NCBI GenBank assembly: GCA_029550985.1 | Contig: JAKPGH010000221.1 | Location: forward strand, 1-18,396 | DNA: 18,396 nucleotides | From: Bacillota bacterium | Lineage (GTDB): Bacteria > Bacillota > Clostridia > Oscillospirales > Ruminococcaceae | Reading direction: 5' to 3' | Position numbers and translations under genes: made by a program | In this document: positions 7,755 through 17,299 of the stretch, piece after piece | How the letters are laid out: the number at the start of each line of letters is the position of its first letter | Position numbering within the stretch: position 1 is the first letter of the stretch | The notes under the pieces: model-generated | The model's input: only the letters and a program-made list of their open reading frames with translations | Told to the model about the DNA's origin: nothing | Databases searched by the model: none

Positions 7755-7784
7755 AAAGACGCGCAGTCAGGCTGCGCGTCTTTC
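7738..7784 (-). terminator. Intrinsic terminator of the glutamate fermentation operon
   Basis: A perfect thirteen-pair stem (7754-7766 with 7772-7784, GAAAGACGCGCAG) has a five-base loop. On the minus strand it is followed by T-rich sequence over 7753-7738. It closes the glm-mal operon and separates it from the scaffold-GTPase operon. Confidence 0.93.
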
Positions 7785-7830
7785 GGAGAGTTTGAAAGGG
7801 GCTGCTTTACAAATCTCTCGAGAAAGGGAC

Positions 7831-8148
7831 TTACCAATCAACTTCCAAATCCAACAGAGGGGCGTGCTGCTGCGCGCCGTACACGTCGGTTTCGCCCAGG
7901 TTGCCCGAGCAAAGGGGACGGCGGATGGTGATTTTGATGGCCTTCGCGGGCTCAAACTCCACGATTCCCACAATATCTTTGGGGGCGATGTTGTAGAGCC
8001 TGCAGACCAGTTCTTCGTTGATGACCTTGGCCTTGCGCACCTTCTCAAAGCCGTCGAAATCGTTGAAAATGATGTCCATGGTCAGCTCGTAAGGCCCGGA
8101 GTTTTTGGATCGGATGACGCTGGCCAAATCGGTGAGTTTGGTTTTCAT
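7831..8148 (-). CDS. DUF4387 family protein
   Basis: This small 105-residue soluble protein begins MKTKLTDLASVIRSKNSGPYELTMD-like and ends in an acidic LDLEVDW tail. It matches the DUF4387 family (recognised by overall pattern and by position), which usually sits directly downstream of AtuA/DUF1446 genes. Some larger AtuA proteins carry a comparable small C-terminal domain, so the two genes probably encode subunits of one enzyme. No catalytic function is established. The ATG at 8148 follows AAGGAGG with seven-base spacing, and only 12 bases separate it from the AtuA-like stop. It is the last gene of the operon. Confidence 0.85.
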   Translation of the reverse strand: MKTKLTDLASVIRSKNSGPYELTMDIIFNDFDGFEKVRKAKVINEELVCRLYNIAPKDIVGIVEFEPAKAIKITIRRPLCSGNLGETDVYGAQQHAPLLDLEVDW

Positions 8149-8160
8149 ACGAGCGCCTCC

Positions 8161-9531
8161 TTAAAGCTGAAGGTAGTCGATGGAGAAGGGGGCGGCAGGG
8201 TCCTCCACGTCCATCAGGTGGTAAACGGAAAAGACGTAAACTTCTCCGCAGTGGAAATCGCTGGGGCTGTAAGGGAAGGCCAGGTTGCCGGCGGTTGCCC
8301 GGCGGCCCTGGTAGCCGTAGTGCAGCATGGTGGACCGGGCGGAGGCGCAGATGGCGTCCGCCTGCTCCTGGGTATCCGCCACCGCCTCGATGACAATGCC
8401 GAACTCATGGGATTTGGGCTGGTTGCGCAAAGGCTCCAGGCTGCCCATGACGCCGTCCCGGCCGTAGACGATAAAGTTGAGGTAGTAATTCCAGTTCTTG
8501 CTGGAGAAGTTGTCGGCCACCCGCTCTTTGACGCCTTGGATGATGTTGTCGATTTGGCTCATCATCACGGGGTCCCGGGTGCCGGCGATGGAGACGGTGC
8601 GGAAGCCAATCCGCTTGGCGCCTTCCAGCTTGAGGGCGTACTGTTTGCCGGGAACGAACTTGCTGCCCCGCACCTTGACGGTGGTCTCGGTGTCCTGCTC
8701 AAAGCTGGTGCCGGTCAGGTCCAGATGGCCGCCGGGGCCGGGCAGGATGTAGGGGTTTGTTTTCTCATATAGCGTATGGGCGGCCACCGAAACGGTGGTG
8801 CATTTGCGCTGAGGGCTCAGCGGCTCCACGCGGAAGTAATCATCCCCAATGTAGCCGAACATGCAGTCGGAGCCGCTGCCGGGAGTGGCGCAGATGGCGG
8901 CGCATTCCAAAATCTTGCCCAGATGGGTGGCAAGGCCCATGTCGTAACCCTGAGCCACCGCCAAGGCGGAGAAGACGGCAGGGTCGTAGGCTCTGCCTGC
9001 CAAAATCACCTGGGCGCCGCCCTGAAAGGCGGCAATAAAGGGGTCAATGCCCATTTGGGCCACAATGCGGCTGGTGGCATCGATGTCCTCTTCGGTCAGG
9101 CCTGTCCCGTCCACTCCCGGCTCCAGCGCGTGTATCCGCCCTTCCTTGAGCGCTTTTTTTACTTCTTCGCGGGGGATTTCAGCGTGAATGAGCGCCAGCT
9201 TAAAGTGCAGATTCTGCTCTCTTGCGATTTCTTCAATAATCTCTTTGTTCCATTGGAGATGAGGCTCGCCGCCGCTGCCGCCGGCGGTGCCGATGACCAC
9301 GGGAATTCCCCGCTCCACGCCGGCCTTAATCATCAGCTCCAAATCCCGTTTGACCGCGTCCCGGTTGGTGAAGGAGACGCCGGCTCCCAGATAGTACGGG
9401 CCGGGGTCGGTGGAGCCTGCATCCACGGCAATGAGGTGGGGATTGCGCTTCATCCCCTCTTCAAAGGAGGCCACCGGAAAACCGTATCCCAAAATGGCGG
9501 TAGCGGAAAGAATCCGAAACTCCTCTTTCAT
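8161..9531 (-). CDS. AtuA-like acyclic terpene utilisation family protein (DUF1446)
   Basis: The 456-residue cytoplasmic protein has the DUF1446 pattern: an N-terminal GSTDPGPYYLGAG segment (about 39-51), a glycine-rich GTAGGSGGEPHL (about 102-113) and the family's QGGAQVILAGRAYDPAVF in mid-protein. AtuA was named for acyclic terpene degradation in Pseudomonas, where its exact reaction is unresolved. Here it lies in a glutamate mutase/methylaspartase operon with a DUF4387 partner, so terpene breakdown is unlikely. By position, a role after mesaconate formation, such as a hydratase or lyase step, is an inference only. ATG 9531 has AAGGA seven bases upstream. The 72 bases between it and mal contain only a short GC hairpin (9585-9598) and no T tract, so transcription should continue. 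Confidence 0.87.
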   Translation of the reverse strand: MKEEFRILSATAILGYGFPVASFEEGMKRNPHLIAVDAGSTDPGPYYLGAGVSFTNRDAVKRDLELMIKAGVERGIPVVIGTAGGSGGEPHLQWNKEIIEEIAREQNLHFKLALIHAEIPREEVKKALKEGRIHALEPGVDGTGLTEEDIDATSRIVAQMGIDPFIAAFQGGAQVILAGRAYDPAVFSALAVAQGYDMGLATHLGKILECAAICATPGSGSDCMFGYIGDDYFRVEPLSPQRKCTTVSVAAHTLYEKTNPYILPGPGGHLDLTGTSFEQDTETTVKVRGSKFVPGKQYALKLEGAKRIGFRTVSIAGTRDPVMMSQIDNIIQGVKERVADNFSSKNWNYYLNFIVYGRDGVMGSLEPLRNQPKSHEFGIVIEAVADTQEQADAICASARSTMLHYGYQGRRATAGNLAFPYSPSDFHCGEVYVFSVYHLMDVEDPAAPFSIDYLQL

Positions 9532-9603
9532 CGATTGATCCTTCCTTTCCTTGTGGCGGTGTCTATCCGTCTCAAGAGTGTGTTCGGGGGATTCCCCGGC
9601 TGG

Positions 9604-10854
9604 TTATATCAGCTTTTTGGCCTTTGCAACGGCCAGGATTCTCTGCATTTCGTTGAAGACAATCATGTAGCCCTCGTCCACTCCCATGCCGGGCTTTGCC
9701 AGAATCTGCGTGGGACTGGTGGCCATGGCCAGGTGGACGCAGACCTGAGCGGAGCGGTCGGTTTCGTTGCAGGTGCCGCCCTGGTAGGCGCCGATGCCCT
9801 TTTCCTTGCAGTAGAGGACGGCCTCCACAATGTTGCTGACGCTGCCAAGGTCGGGGGTTTTGATCTGAATCATGTGGCCCGCCTTGTTGTCGGCAAAGTA
9901 TTTGATGTCCTCCAGGGTGTTGCACCATTCGTCGGCCACAATTTCCACCCCGATGCCCCGCCGGTCGATGACGGCGGTGAGGGCCTTGAGGGCCTGCATC
10001 TGCTTTTCCCGGTCCTCCACGTCCATGGGACCTTCGATGCGCAGCTTAAAGGGAGCGGCGGCCTTTTCCAGGCGGGCCAGATAATCGGCCATGGCCTCGT
10101 AGTTGTCGTTGCCAAACACAAGGCCGATGGTGCCGTAAACGTCGATGTGCAGGGTGGGGGCGTAGCTTTCGTCGGTGCGCAGGGCGATGATTCGATCCCG
10201 CAGCCAGCGGATGTACTCCTCCAGCAGCTCTCCCTTCTGGCCCAGTTTGGTGGCCACGTGGTTGATGAGGGCGTGAGGCAACACCTGAGCGCCCTTGACA
10301 ATCATCTTGTCGGCGTTGTCGTAGCGGGAGTCGCCGCTCTGGGTGAAGATGGGAATCATTTCGTCGGAAAGCCGGCAGCGGTATTCCTCGGCCACCACTT
10401 CGCACATCATCTTGTGCTGGGATTTTGCCACCGCGTCCAGCAGCGCCTGGCTGACGCCGTAGCGGATGGCGGTGTGGAGCCGCTTGCCTTCCACCTGGAT
10501 ATGTTCCAGCTCCTCGGCCATGGCCCGGAAGGTGGTGATTTCCTTGCCCACATAGAGGGGTTTGAGGTGCGTTTCAATAAAGGGGATGAAGTTTTGGGCC
10601 AAAAACAGAGGGTCGCGGCCGCCGGCTCCGGAATACTGTACGGCGGCGCAGTCTCCCCAGGCAATCTGGCCGTCTTCCAGCAGAAAGAGAATGGAGATGG
10701 CCTCCCCCGCCTGCCGCACGGCGGTAAAGCCGGGAGTAACCGGCTCCCCCCGGTAGGTGGCGCCGTCGGGAACGGCTCCCTTTTTGATGGCCCGCTGGTC
10801 GTCGAAGAAAAATCCGGTGCGCCCCGGCGCGCAAATAAGGTCGATAATTTTCAT
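9604..10854 (-). CDS. mal: Methylaspartate ammonia-lyase (beta-methylaspartase)
   Basis: Mal deaminates (2S,3S)-3-methylaspartate to mesaconate and ammonia (EC 4.3.1.2), the second step of the methylaspartate pathway. It is an enolase-superfamily enzyme with Mg2+ ligands seen as Asp238, Glu274 (RIEGP) and Asp308 (VADEW), the catalytic base Lys332 in IKTPDLG, and His194 and Gln172 in the substrate pocket; later positions are one more than in the clostridial reference because of one inserted residue. The 416 residues compare with 413 in Clostridium tetanomorphum. Two ATG codons are adjacent (10857 and 10854). I chose 10854 because AGAAGG then lies seven bases upstream and the product starts MKIID, like its relatives. 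It follows glmE by 36 bases. Confidence 0.97.
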   Translation of the reverse strand: MKIIDLICAPGRTGFFFDDQRAIKKGAVPDGATYRGEPVTPGFTAVRQAGEAISILFLLEDGQIAWGDCAAVQYSGAGGRDPLFLAQNFIPFIETHLKPLYVGKEITTFRAMAEELEHIQVEGKRLHTAIRYGVSQALLDAVAKSQHKMMCEVVAEEYRCRLSDEMIPIFTQSGDSRYDNADKMIVKGAQVLPHALINHVATKLGQKGELLEEYIRWLRDRIIALRTDESYAPTLHIDVYGTIGLVFGNDNYEAMADYLARLEKAAAPFKLRIEGPMDVEDREKQMQALKALTAVIDRRGIGVEIVADEWCNTLEDIKYFADNKAGHMIQIKTPDLGSVSNIVEAVLYCKEKGIGAYQGGTCNETDRSAQVCVHLAMATSPTQILAKPGMGVDEGYMIVFNEMQRILAVAKAKKLI

Positions 10855-10890
10855 CATGACACCTTCTCTATTGGATGTGGTTGGCTCGAA

Positions 10891-12336
10891 TCAGGGTCTG
10901 CCCACCAAACGGCCCTTGCCGATGGCGTACACGTCGTCGATGACCATCTGGAAGGAGGCGGCCCGTTTTTCCTGCCTGGCCCGCTCCTGAATCTTAGCGG
11001 TGTTGAAGTCCAGCAGCTCCTTGGAAAGAGGCACGTTGCCGGGGGTGAGGATGCGGATGGCGCCCTCGTTGTCCCGGGCGGGCAGCAGCTTGCCGGCGTT
11101 GTAGCGGCTGGGGGCAAAGGGAATGTCCAGCACGCCGGTCTGGAAGGCGGCCACGGTGCCCACAGCGATGTCCCCTTCTCCCAGCTCGAAGCATTTGTCC
11201 AGAATGCACTTGGTTTCGGCCTTAATAATCTCCATCTCGGCGGCGACCTGGGCGTTGTTCAGGGGCTGGTCCGCCAGCATGGAAATCACCTGCTTGGTGC
11301 AGCGCAGGCCTTCTGCGTTGGCTTCCATGGTGGGGATACCCATGGCTTCGTGGGGCGTCTTGACAATAATCTTGGTGGCCTGGGCCAGGGCTCCCGCCAC
11401 GCTGCCCCAGCTGATGACGCCGAAGGCTTTGGCTTCGTCCTGAGGGAAGCCCCCCATCCACTGGTGCAGCACGGTGGTCACCACCACGTCGTCGTAGCCG
11501 TACTTCTTCAGATATTCCTCCGTCAGTTCCTCCAGGGAGCGGATGGCGGCCACGTCCTGAATCAGGTTGCCGCACTGACCGTAACCCACGGAGATATTCT
11601 TCACGCCCTGCTCGGCCGCCAGCAGGCTTTCGATGATGGCGACGGCGTGGGAGATGCAGGGGGGAACCAGAGTGCCGGTGAGGGGGCCAAAGGGCTCCCG
11701 GTTGATGGAGACCCCCATTTCCTCATACAAACCGGCCAGGCGGTCCACATACTGCCAGTCCCGGATGGTGACTTCGAGGCTTACGTTTTTGGCGTAGGGG
11801 ATGTTGTAGGAGATGCCGCCTCCCTCAAAGCTGGTAAAGCCGCCGGCGCAGCAGATTTCGGCCAGAAGGCGGGCGTCGGGGGTGCCGTGGCGGACCTGCA
11901 CCGGCACGTTCAGGCTGTCAATGATGGAGCGGCAGGCGTCGACGCCGTGGTTGACGGCGGGAAAGCCGTTGAGCATGGATTTGGACTGGCGAATGCTTTC
12001 CTCGATGCCGATTTGCGCTTCCTGATAGCGGTTTTGGCGGGTGTAGCTGTCGATGGTGGTGGGCAGCAGGTCCGCTTCCCCCTGGTCCTGCAGGTAGGTG
12101 AGCAGCTTGATGTGGTCCTGCAGCAGAGGCACCCCCGCCCGAGGCTGAATCAGGGTTTTCTTTGCCTTTTTGGCTTGGATCAGCTTACTGGAGAAAATTT
12201 TATGTTCCGGAAGGCTTTTATGAAAGGCGACGGCTTCCTCCAAATCCACCCGTTTGCCGGTGGGCCACTGGGACAGAACCTCGGCGCGAGAAGCCATGAA
12301 CACGTCTTTGTCAATTTTTCGATTGCGCAAATCCAT
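10891..12336 (-). CDS. glmE: Glutamate mutase epsilon subunit (methylaspartate mutase E)
   Basis: This is the catalytic TIM-barrel subunit of adenosylcobalamin-dependent glutamate mutase (EC 5.4.99.1), which converts L-glutamate to (2S,3S)-3-methylaspartate by a radical carbon-skeleton rearrangement. The 481 residues compare with 483 in Clostridium cochlearium. The substrate-binding 'arginine claw' is intact at Arg66 (QPRAG), Arg100 (DSYTR) and Arg149 (QVRHG), with Glu171 (FEGGG), Tyr177 and Tyr181. ATG 12336 is preceded by AAGGAG ten bases upstream. The first 26 bases overlap the end of glmL, implying translational coupling. A synonym is mutE. Confidence 0.98.
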   Translation of the reverse strand: MDLRNRKIDKDVFMASRAEVLSQWPTGKRVDLEEAVAFHKSLPEHKIFSSKLIQAKKAKKTLIQPRAGVPLLQDHIKLLTYLQDQGEADLLPTTIDSYTRQNRYQEAQIGIEESIRQSKSMLNGFPAVNHGVDACRSIIDSLNVPVQVRHGTPDARLLAEICCAGGFTSFEGGGISYNIPYAKNVSLEVTIRDWQYVDRLAGLYEEMGVSINREPFGPLTGTLVPPCISHAVAIIESLLAAEQGVKNISVGYGQCGNLIQDVAAIRSLEELTEEYLKKYGYDDVVVTTVLHQWMGGFPQDEAKAFGVISWGSVAGALAQATKIIVKTPHEAMGIPTMEANAEGLRCTKQVISMLADQPLNNAQVAAEMEIIKAETKCILDKCFELGEGDIAVGTVAAFQTGVLDIPFAPSRYNAGKLLPARDNEGAIRILTPGNVPLSKELLDFNTAKIQERARQEKRAASFQMVIDDVYAIGKGRLVGRP

Positions 12337-13708
12337 GACTGATTAACTCCTTTTTCATAACGTTGAGCGCGGATATGGGATAATGGCCTGCCAGCAATCC
12401 CATGGCTGCCAGAATGTAGGATTGATCCACCAAAACTTCCGCCTGCATCGGGCGCAGCGATTCCGGCTGTCTGGCGCTGTACAGCGCGTGGGCGGCAATT
12501 TCCTCCACCTTTTTGGCGTGAATGAGGGCGCCGCCGGTCAGCACCAGCCGCTCCACCCCCGTCAAGTCCTTGCCGGTTTGGGCAAGGGCGGTTCCCGCCA
12601 GGGTAAAGACCTGCTCCATGGTGCCGCAGTGGCGGGCCACAGCGGTTTCGATGGCAAGGGAGGCCAAAGCAAAGTCCATCTGTTCCAGTTCGGGGGTGTC
12701 GGGCAGCGAATCGGTGTGTGCGGCAAGGTATTCCACCAGCTCCCGCGCCTTTTCTTCGGAAAGCCCCGCCACCTCGGCCAGGCGCTGATACCCGGCCGCT
12801 TCGGGGATGCCCTGCACCGAATAGCGCATACCGATGTCCCCTTCCACCGTCCGCTTGGCGTAGGGCTCCGGCAAGCCTTTGTAAACGGTGGTGTCCCTGC
12901 GGGGAGCTCCCGAGGCGATGGAGTAAACGTCGGTGGTGGCTCCCCCTAAGTCGACGCAAATCAGCTCCCCGATGCCGGGATGCCCAGGGCAGCCTTTGGC
13001 CAGCAGCTCCACGGCCGTCAGGACGGCGGCGGGGGTGGGCATCAGGATGCCGTCCACCAGGGCCGCCTCCCGGGAAAGCCCCTTGGCTCGAATAATCTGC
13101 TCCAGAAACAGCTCCCGGATTTGCCGCTGGGCCGGCAGAATGTTGAGCCGGTTGAGCTGGGGCATGACGTTTTCCACGACGTAAGAGGTCTTGGGTTCCA
13201 AAAGCTTGGCCACCTGCCGGGCGCAACTGCGGTTTCCGGCCACCACCACCGGAAAGTCGCAGCGGCAGCCGGAAAGCATCCTGGCGTTGTGGAGGATGGC
13301 CTCGGAGTTGCCGCCGTCGATGCCTCCCGTCAACAGCACAATATCCGGCTTGAGGGCGTCAATTTCCTCGATATCGTCTTCGTTGAGTTGATAGGAATAG
13401 TTTCCGATCAGCTTGGCGCCCGCCCCCAGGGTGGCCAGCCTGGCCGCTTTGGCGGTCAGCTCCGGTACCAGGCCGATGGCCACCATCCGCAGCCCGCCGG
13501 CGGCGCTGGAACAGGCCAGCCGCTTTTGGTATGTAACCTTCCCGGTTATTTGCTCCAGCTTGGCCAGAGCGGCGGACAGCCCTTCCCCCACGTCGGTTTC
13601 CACCGTGGTGTAGGCGGCGGCGGTGCCCAGCAGCCGGGCTTCCGTAACGTCCACGGCGGTGACCTTGGTATAGGTGCTGCCAAAATCAATTAGCAATACG
13701 GCTTCCAA
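12311..13708 (-). CDS. glmL: Glutamate mutase reactivating/accessory ATPase GlmL
   Basis: This 465-residue ASKHA-fold (actin/Hsp70-like) ATPase belongs to the MutL/GlmL family, thought to release damaged cobalamin from glutamate mutase and restore activity. The first phosphate-binding loop is LLIDFGSTYTKV near residue 5; the second is VDLGGATTDVYSI near 252; LTGGAL lies late in the protein as the adenosine motif. It is unrelated to mismatch-repair MutL despite the synonym. The start is TTG at 13708 with GAGGAG nine bases upstream, and the product begins MEAVLLIDFG as expected. It lies between the sigma and epsilon subunit genes, the arrangement seen in clostridial glutamate mutase operons. 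Confidence 0.96.
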   Translation of the reverse strand: MEAVLLIDFGSTYTKVTAVDVTEARLLGTAAAYTTVETDVGEGLSAALAKLEQITGKVTYQKRLACSSAAGGLRMVAIGLVPELTAKAARLATLGAGAKLIGNYSYQLNEDDIEEIDALKPDIVLLTGGIDGGNSEAILHNARMLSGCRCDFPVVVAGNRSCARQVAKLLEPKTSYVVENVMPQLNRLNILPAQRQIRELFLEQIIRAKGLSREAALVDGILMPTPAAVLTAVELLAKGCPGHPGIGELICVDLGGATTDVYSIASGAPRRDTTVYKGLPEPYAKRTVEGDIGMRYSVQGIPEAAGYQRLAEVAGLSEEKARELVEYLAAHTDSLPDTPELEQMDFALASLAIETAVARHCGTMEQVFTLAGTALAQTGKDLTGVERLVLTGGALIHAKKVEEIAAHALYSARQPESLRPMQAEVLVDQSYILAAMGLLAGHYPISALNVMKKELISHGFAQSKN

Positions 13709-13728
13709 CAGGGTTGTCTCCTCTTCGT

Positions 13729-14145
13729 TTAATCGGTGATGCCCAAATCCTCTTTCAGGGCCGCGATGGTGGTTTCGGGGGGAGTGCCCGGCCCAAAGAC
13801 CCGGTCAAAGCCCATGGCTTTAAAGCGCTTTTCCACTTCTTCAAAAGGCTGTTTGCCCACTACGATGTTGCCGCCCACATAGAGGAGAATTCCCCTAAGG
13901 CCGCTTTCGTCGCATTTTTCCCGCAGGCCGCGGCAGTCCAGTTCTCCGTGGCCGTACAGGGAGGAGACCACAATGGCGTCCGCATTTGACTCAATCGCCG
14001 CATTGATATATTCCTCTTGAGAGACCATGACTCCCAGGTTGATGACGTCAAAACCCGCTTCGGTAAAGGCGTGATACAGAATTTTGTTGCCCACCGCGTG
14101 GACGTCCGCCCCAATCACGCCAATGACAATTTTCTTTTTCTCCAA
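13729..14145 (-). CDS. glmS: Glutamate mutase sigma subunit (cobalamin-binding)
   Basis: This 138-residue Rossmann-like subunit binds the cobalamin cofactor and assembles with GlmE. The base-off/His-on signature D14-x-H16-x-x-G19 (DVHAVG) supplies the lower axial histidine ligand; the flexible loop segment SSLYGHGELDC and the C-terminal VGGNIVVGKQ region are also typical. The start is TTG at 14145: AGAGGTG lies seven bases upstream and the product then begins MEKKKIVIGVIG, matching relatives of 137 residues. The nearby ATG at 14150 is out of frame. It is the first gene of the operon and stops 20 bases before glmL. It should not be confused with glucosamine-6-phosphate synthase (also glmS); a synonym is mutS. 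Confidence 0.97.
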   Translation of the reverse strand: MEKKKIVIGVIGADVHAVGNKILYHAFTEAGFDVINLGVMVSQEEYINAAIESNADAIVVSSLYGHGELDCRGLREKCDESGLRGILLYVGGNIVVGKQPFEEVEKRFKAMGFDRVFGPGTPPETTIAALKEDLGITD

Positions 14146-14189
14146 GACATGGCACCTCTTTCCGTGTAATGGAAATGTTCTATAACAAT

Positions 14190-14218
14190 ACAATACATTG
14201 AATTATAACATTTGTCAA
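14190..14218 (-). promoter_or_regulatory. Promoter region of the glutamate fermentation operon
   Basis: On the minus strand there is a perfect -35 TTGACA (14218-14213), 17 bases from TATTGT (14195-14190). Overlapping it is an extended -10, TGTTATAAT (14210-14202), identical to that of murA. Either could be used. The leader to glmS would be only about 40-60 bases, too short for a cobalamin riboswitch. Confidence 0.6.
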
Positions 14219-14347
14219 GGTAAAACCGCAGAGAAATAAGAGAAGAAGCCAGCCCTAAAAATACCATTGGGGGAAAGGGCAAAACAAACCCCTTTTCGTG
14301 TATTGCAAAATGTTACAAAGTCTTTCCAAAAGGGACAAACATCAGGT
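14219..14347. other. glmS-secA intergenic region with repeated G3/C3 half-sites
   Basis: No gene is visible. AAAGGG (14274-14279) can pair with CCCTTT (14290-14295), and CCCTTTT (14290-14296) can alternatively pair with AAAAGGG (14328-14334). GCCCT (14252-14256) can pair with AGGGC (14276-14280). These competing inverted repeats lie upstream of both divergent promoters, where an operator could be. Confidence 0.25.
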
Positions 14348-14376
14348 TTGACATCTCAAGGCGATAGGGTTAAAAT
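14348..14376 (+). promoter_or_regulatory. Sigma-A type promoter of secA
   Basis: TTGACA (14348-14353), a 17-base spacer and TAAAAT (14371-14376) form a near-consensus housekeeping promoter. Transcription would start near 14383, giving a leader of about 65 bases. Confidence 0.85.
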
Positions 14377-14393
14377 AAAATGATAATAATAGA

Positions 14394-14428
14394 GCCCAAA
14401 AAGGGCAGGACGCGCCAGCGTCTTGGGT
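14394..14428 (+). other. Structured secA leader with two mutually exclusive foldings
   Basis: GCCC (14394-14397) can pair with GGGC (14403-14406) around AAAAA. Alternatively CCCAA (14395-14399) pairs with TTGGG (14423-14427), enclosing the GACGC/GCGTC hairpin (14409-14413 with 14418-14422). The two options share bases and cannot coexist. The region ends just before the Shine-Dalgarno GAGG at 14433-14436. Confidence 0.35.
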
Positions 14429-14447
14429 AAATGAGGTTAAATCGATT

Positions 14448-17195
<2,748 letters not shown>

Positions 17196-17243
17196 TTGAG
17201 GCAGCGCTTCCAGAACAGTGAATTGGCAATACCATGACAATCC

Positions 17244-17277
17244 GGTGGAAATGGTGGGGATTTTCTCCACTTCCGCC
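17244..17277 (+). other. Long hairpin just upstream of glnN
   Basis: GGTGGAA (17244-17250) pairs with TTCCGCC (17271-17277) and, after a three-base bulge, GTGGGGA (17254-17260) pairs with TCTCCAC (17264-17270) around a TTT loop; two pairs are G-U. No T tract follows, so it does not look like a simple terminator. It ends 11 bases before the glnN Shine-Dalgarno site, so it could control glnN translation or mark a processing point in a secA-glnN transcript. Confidence 0.45.
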
Positions 17278-17299
17278 TGCGATGCGTTGGAGGCAATGG

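Noticed and set aside
9585..9598. Short GC hairpin between mal and the AtuA-like gene as a terminator
   Set aside because: The stem is only five pairs and no T tract follows on the minus strand, so it should not end transcription.
8776..12342. Plus-strand open frame of 1188 codons
   Set aside because: It lies antisense to the end of the AtuA-like gene, mal and glmE, all clear families. Its composition (Gly, His, Val, Ala runs) is typical of an antisense shadow in GC-rich coding DNA.
14148..14150. ATG near the glmS start
   Set aside because: It is out of frame with glmS. The in-frame TTG at 14145 has correct spacing and gives the conserved N-terminus.
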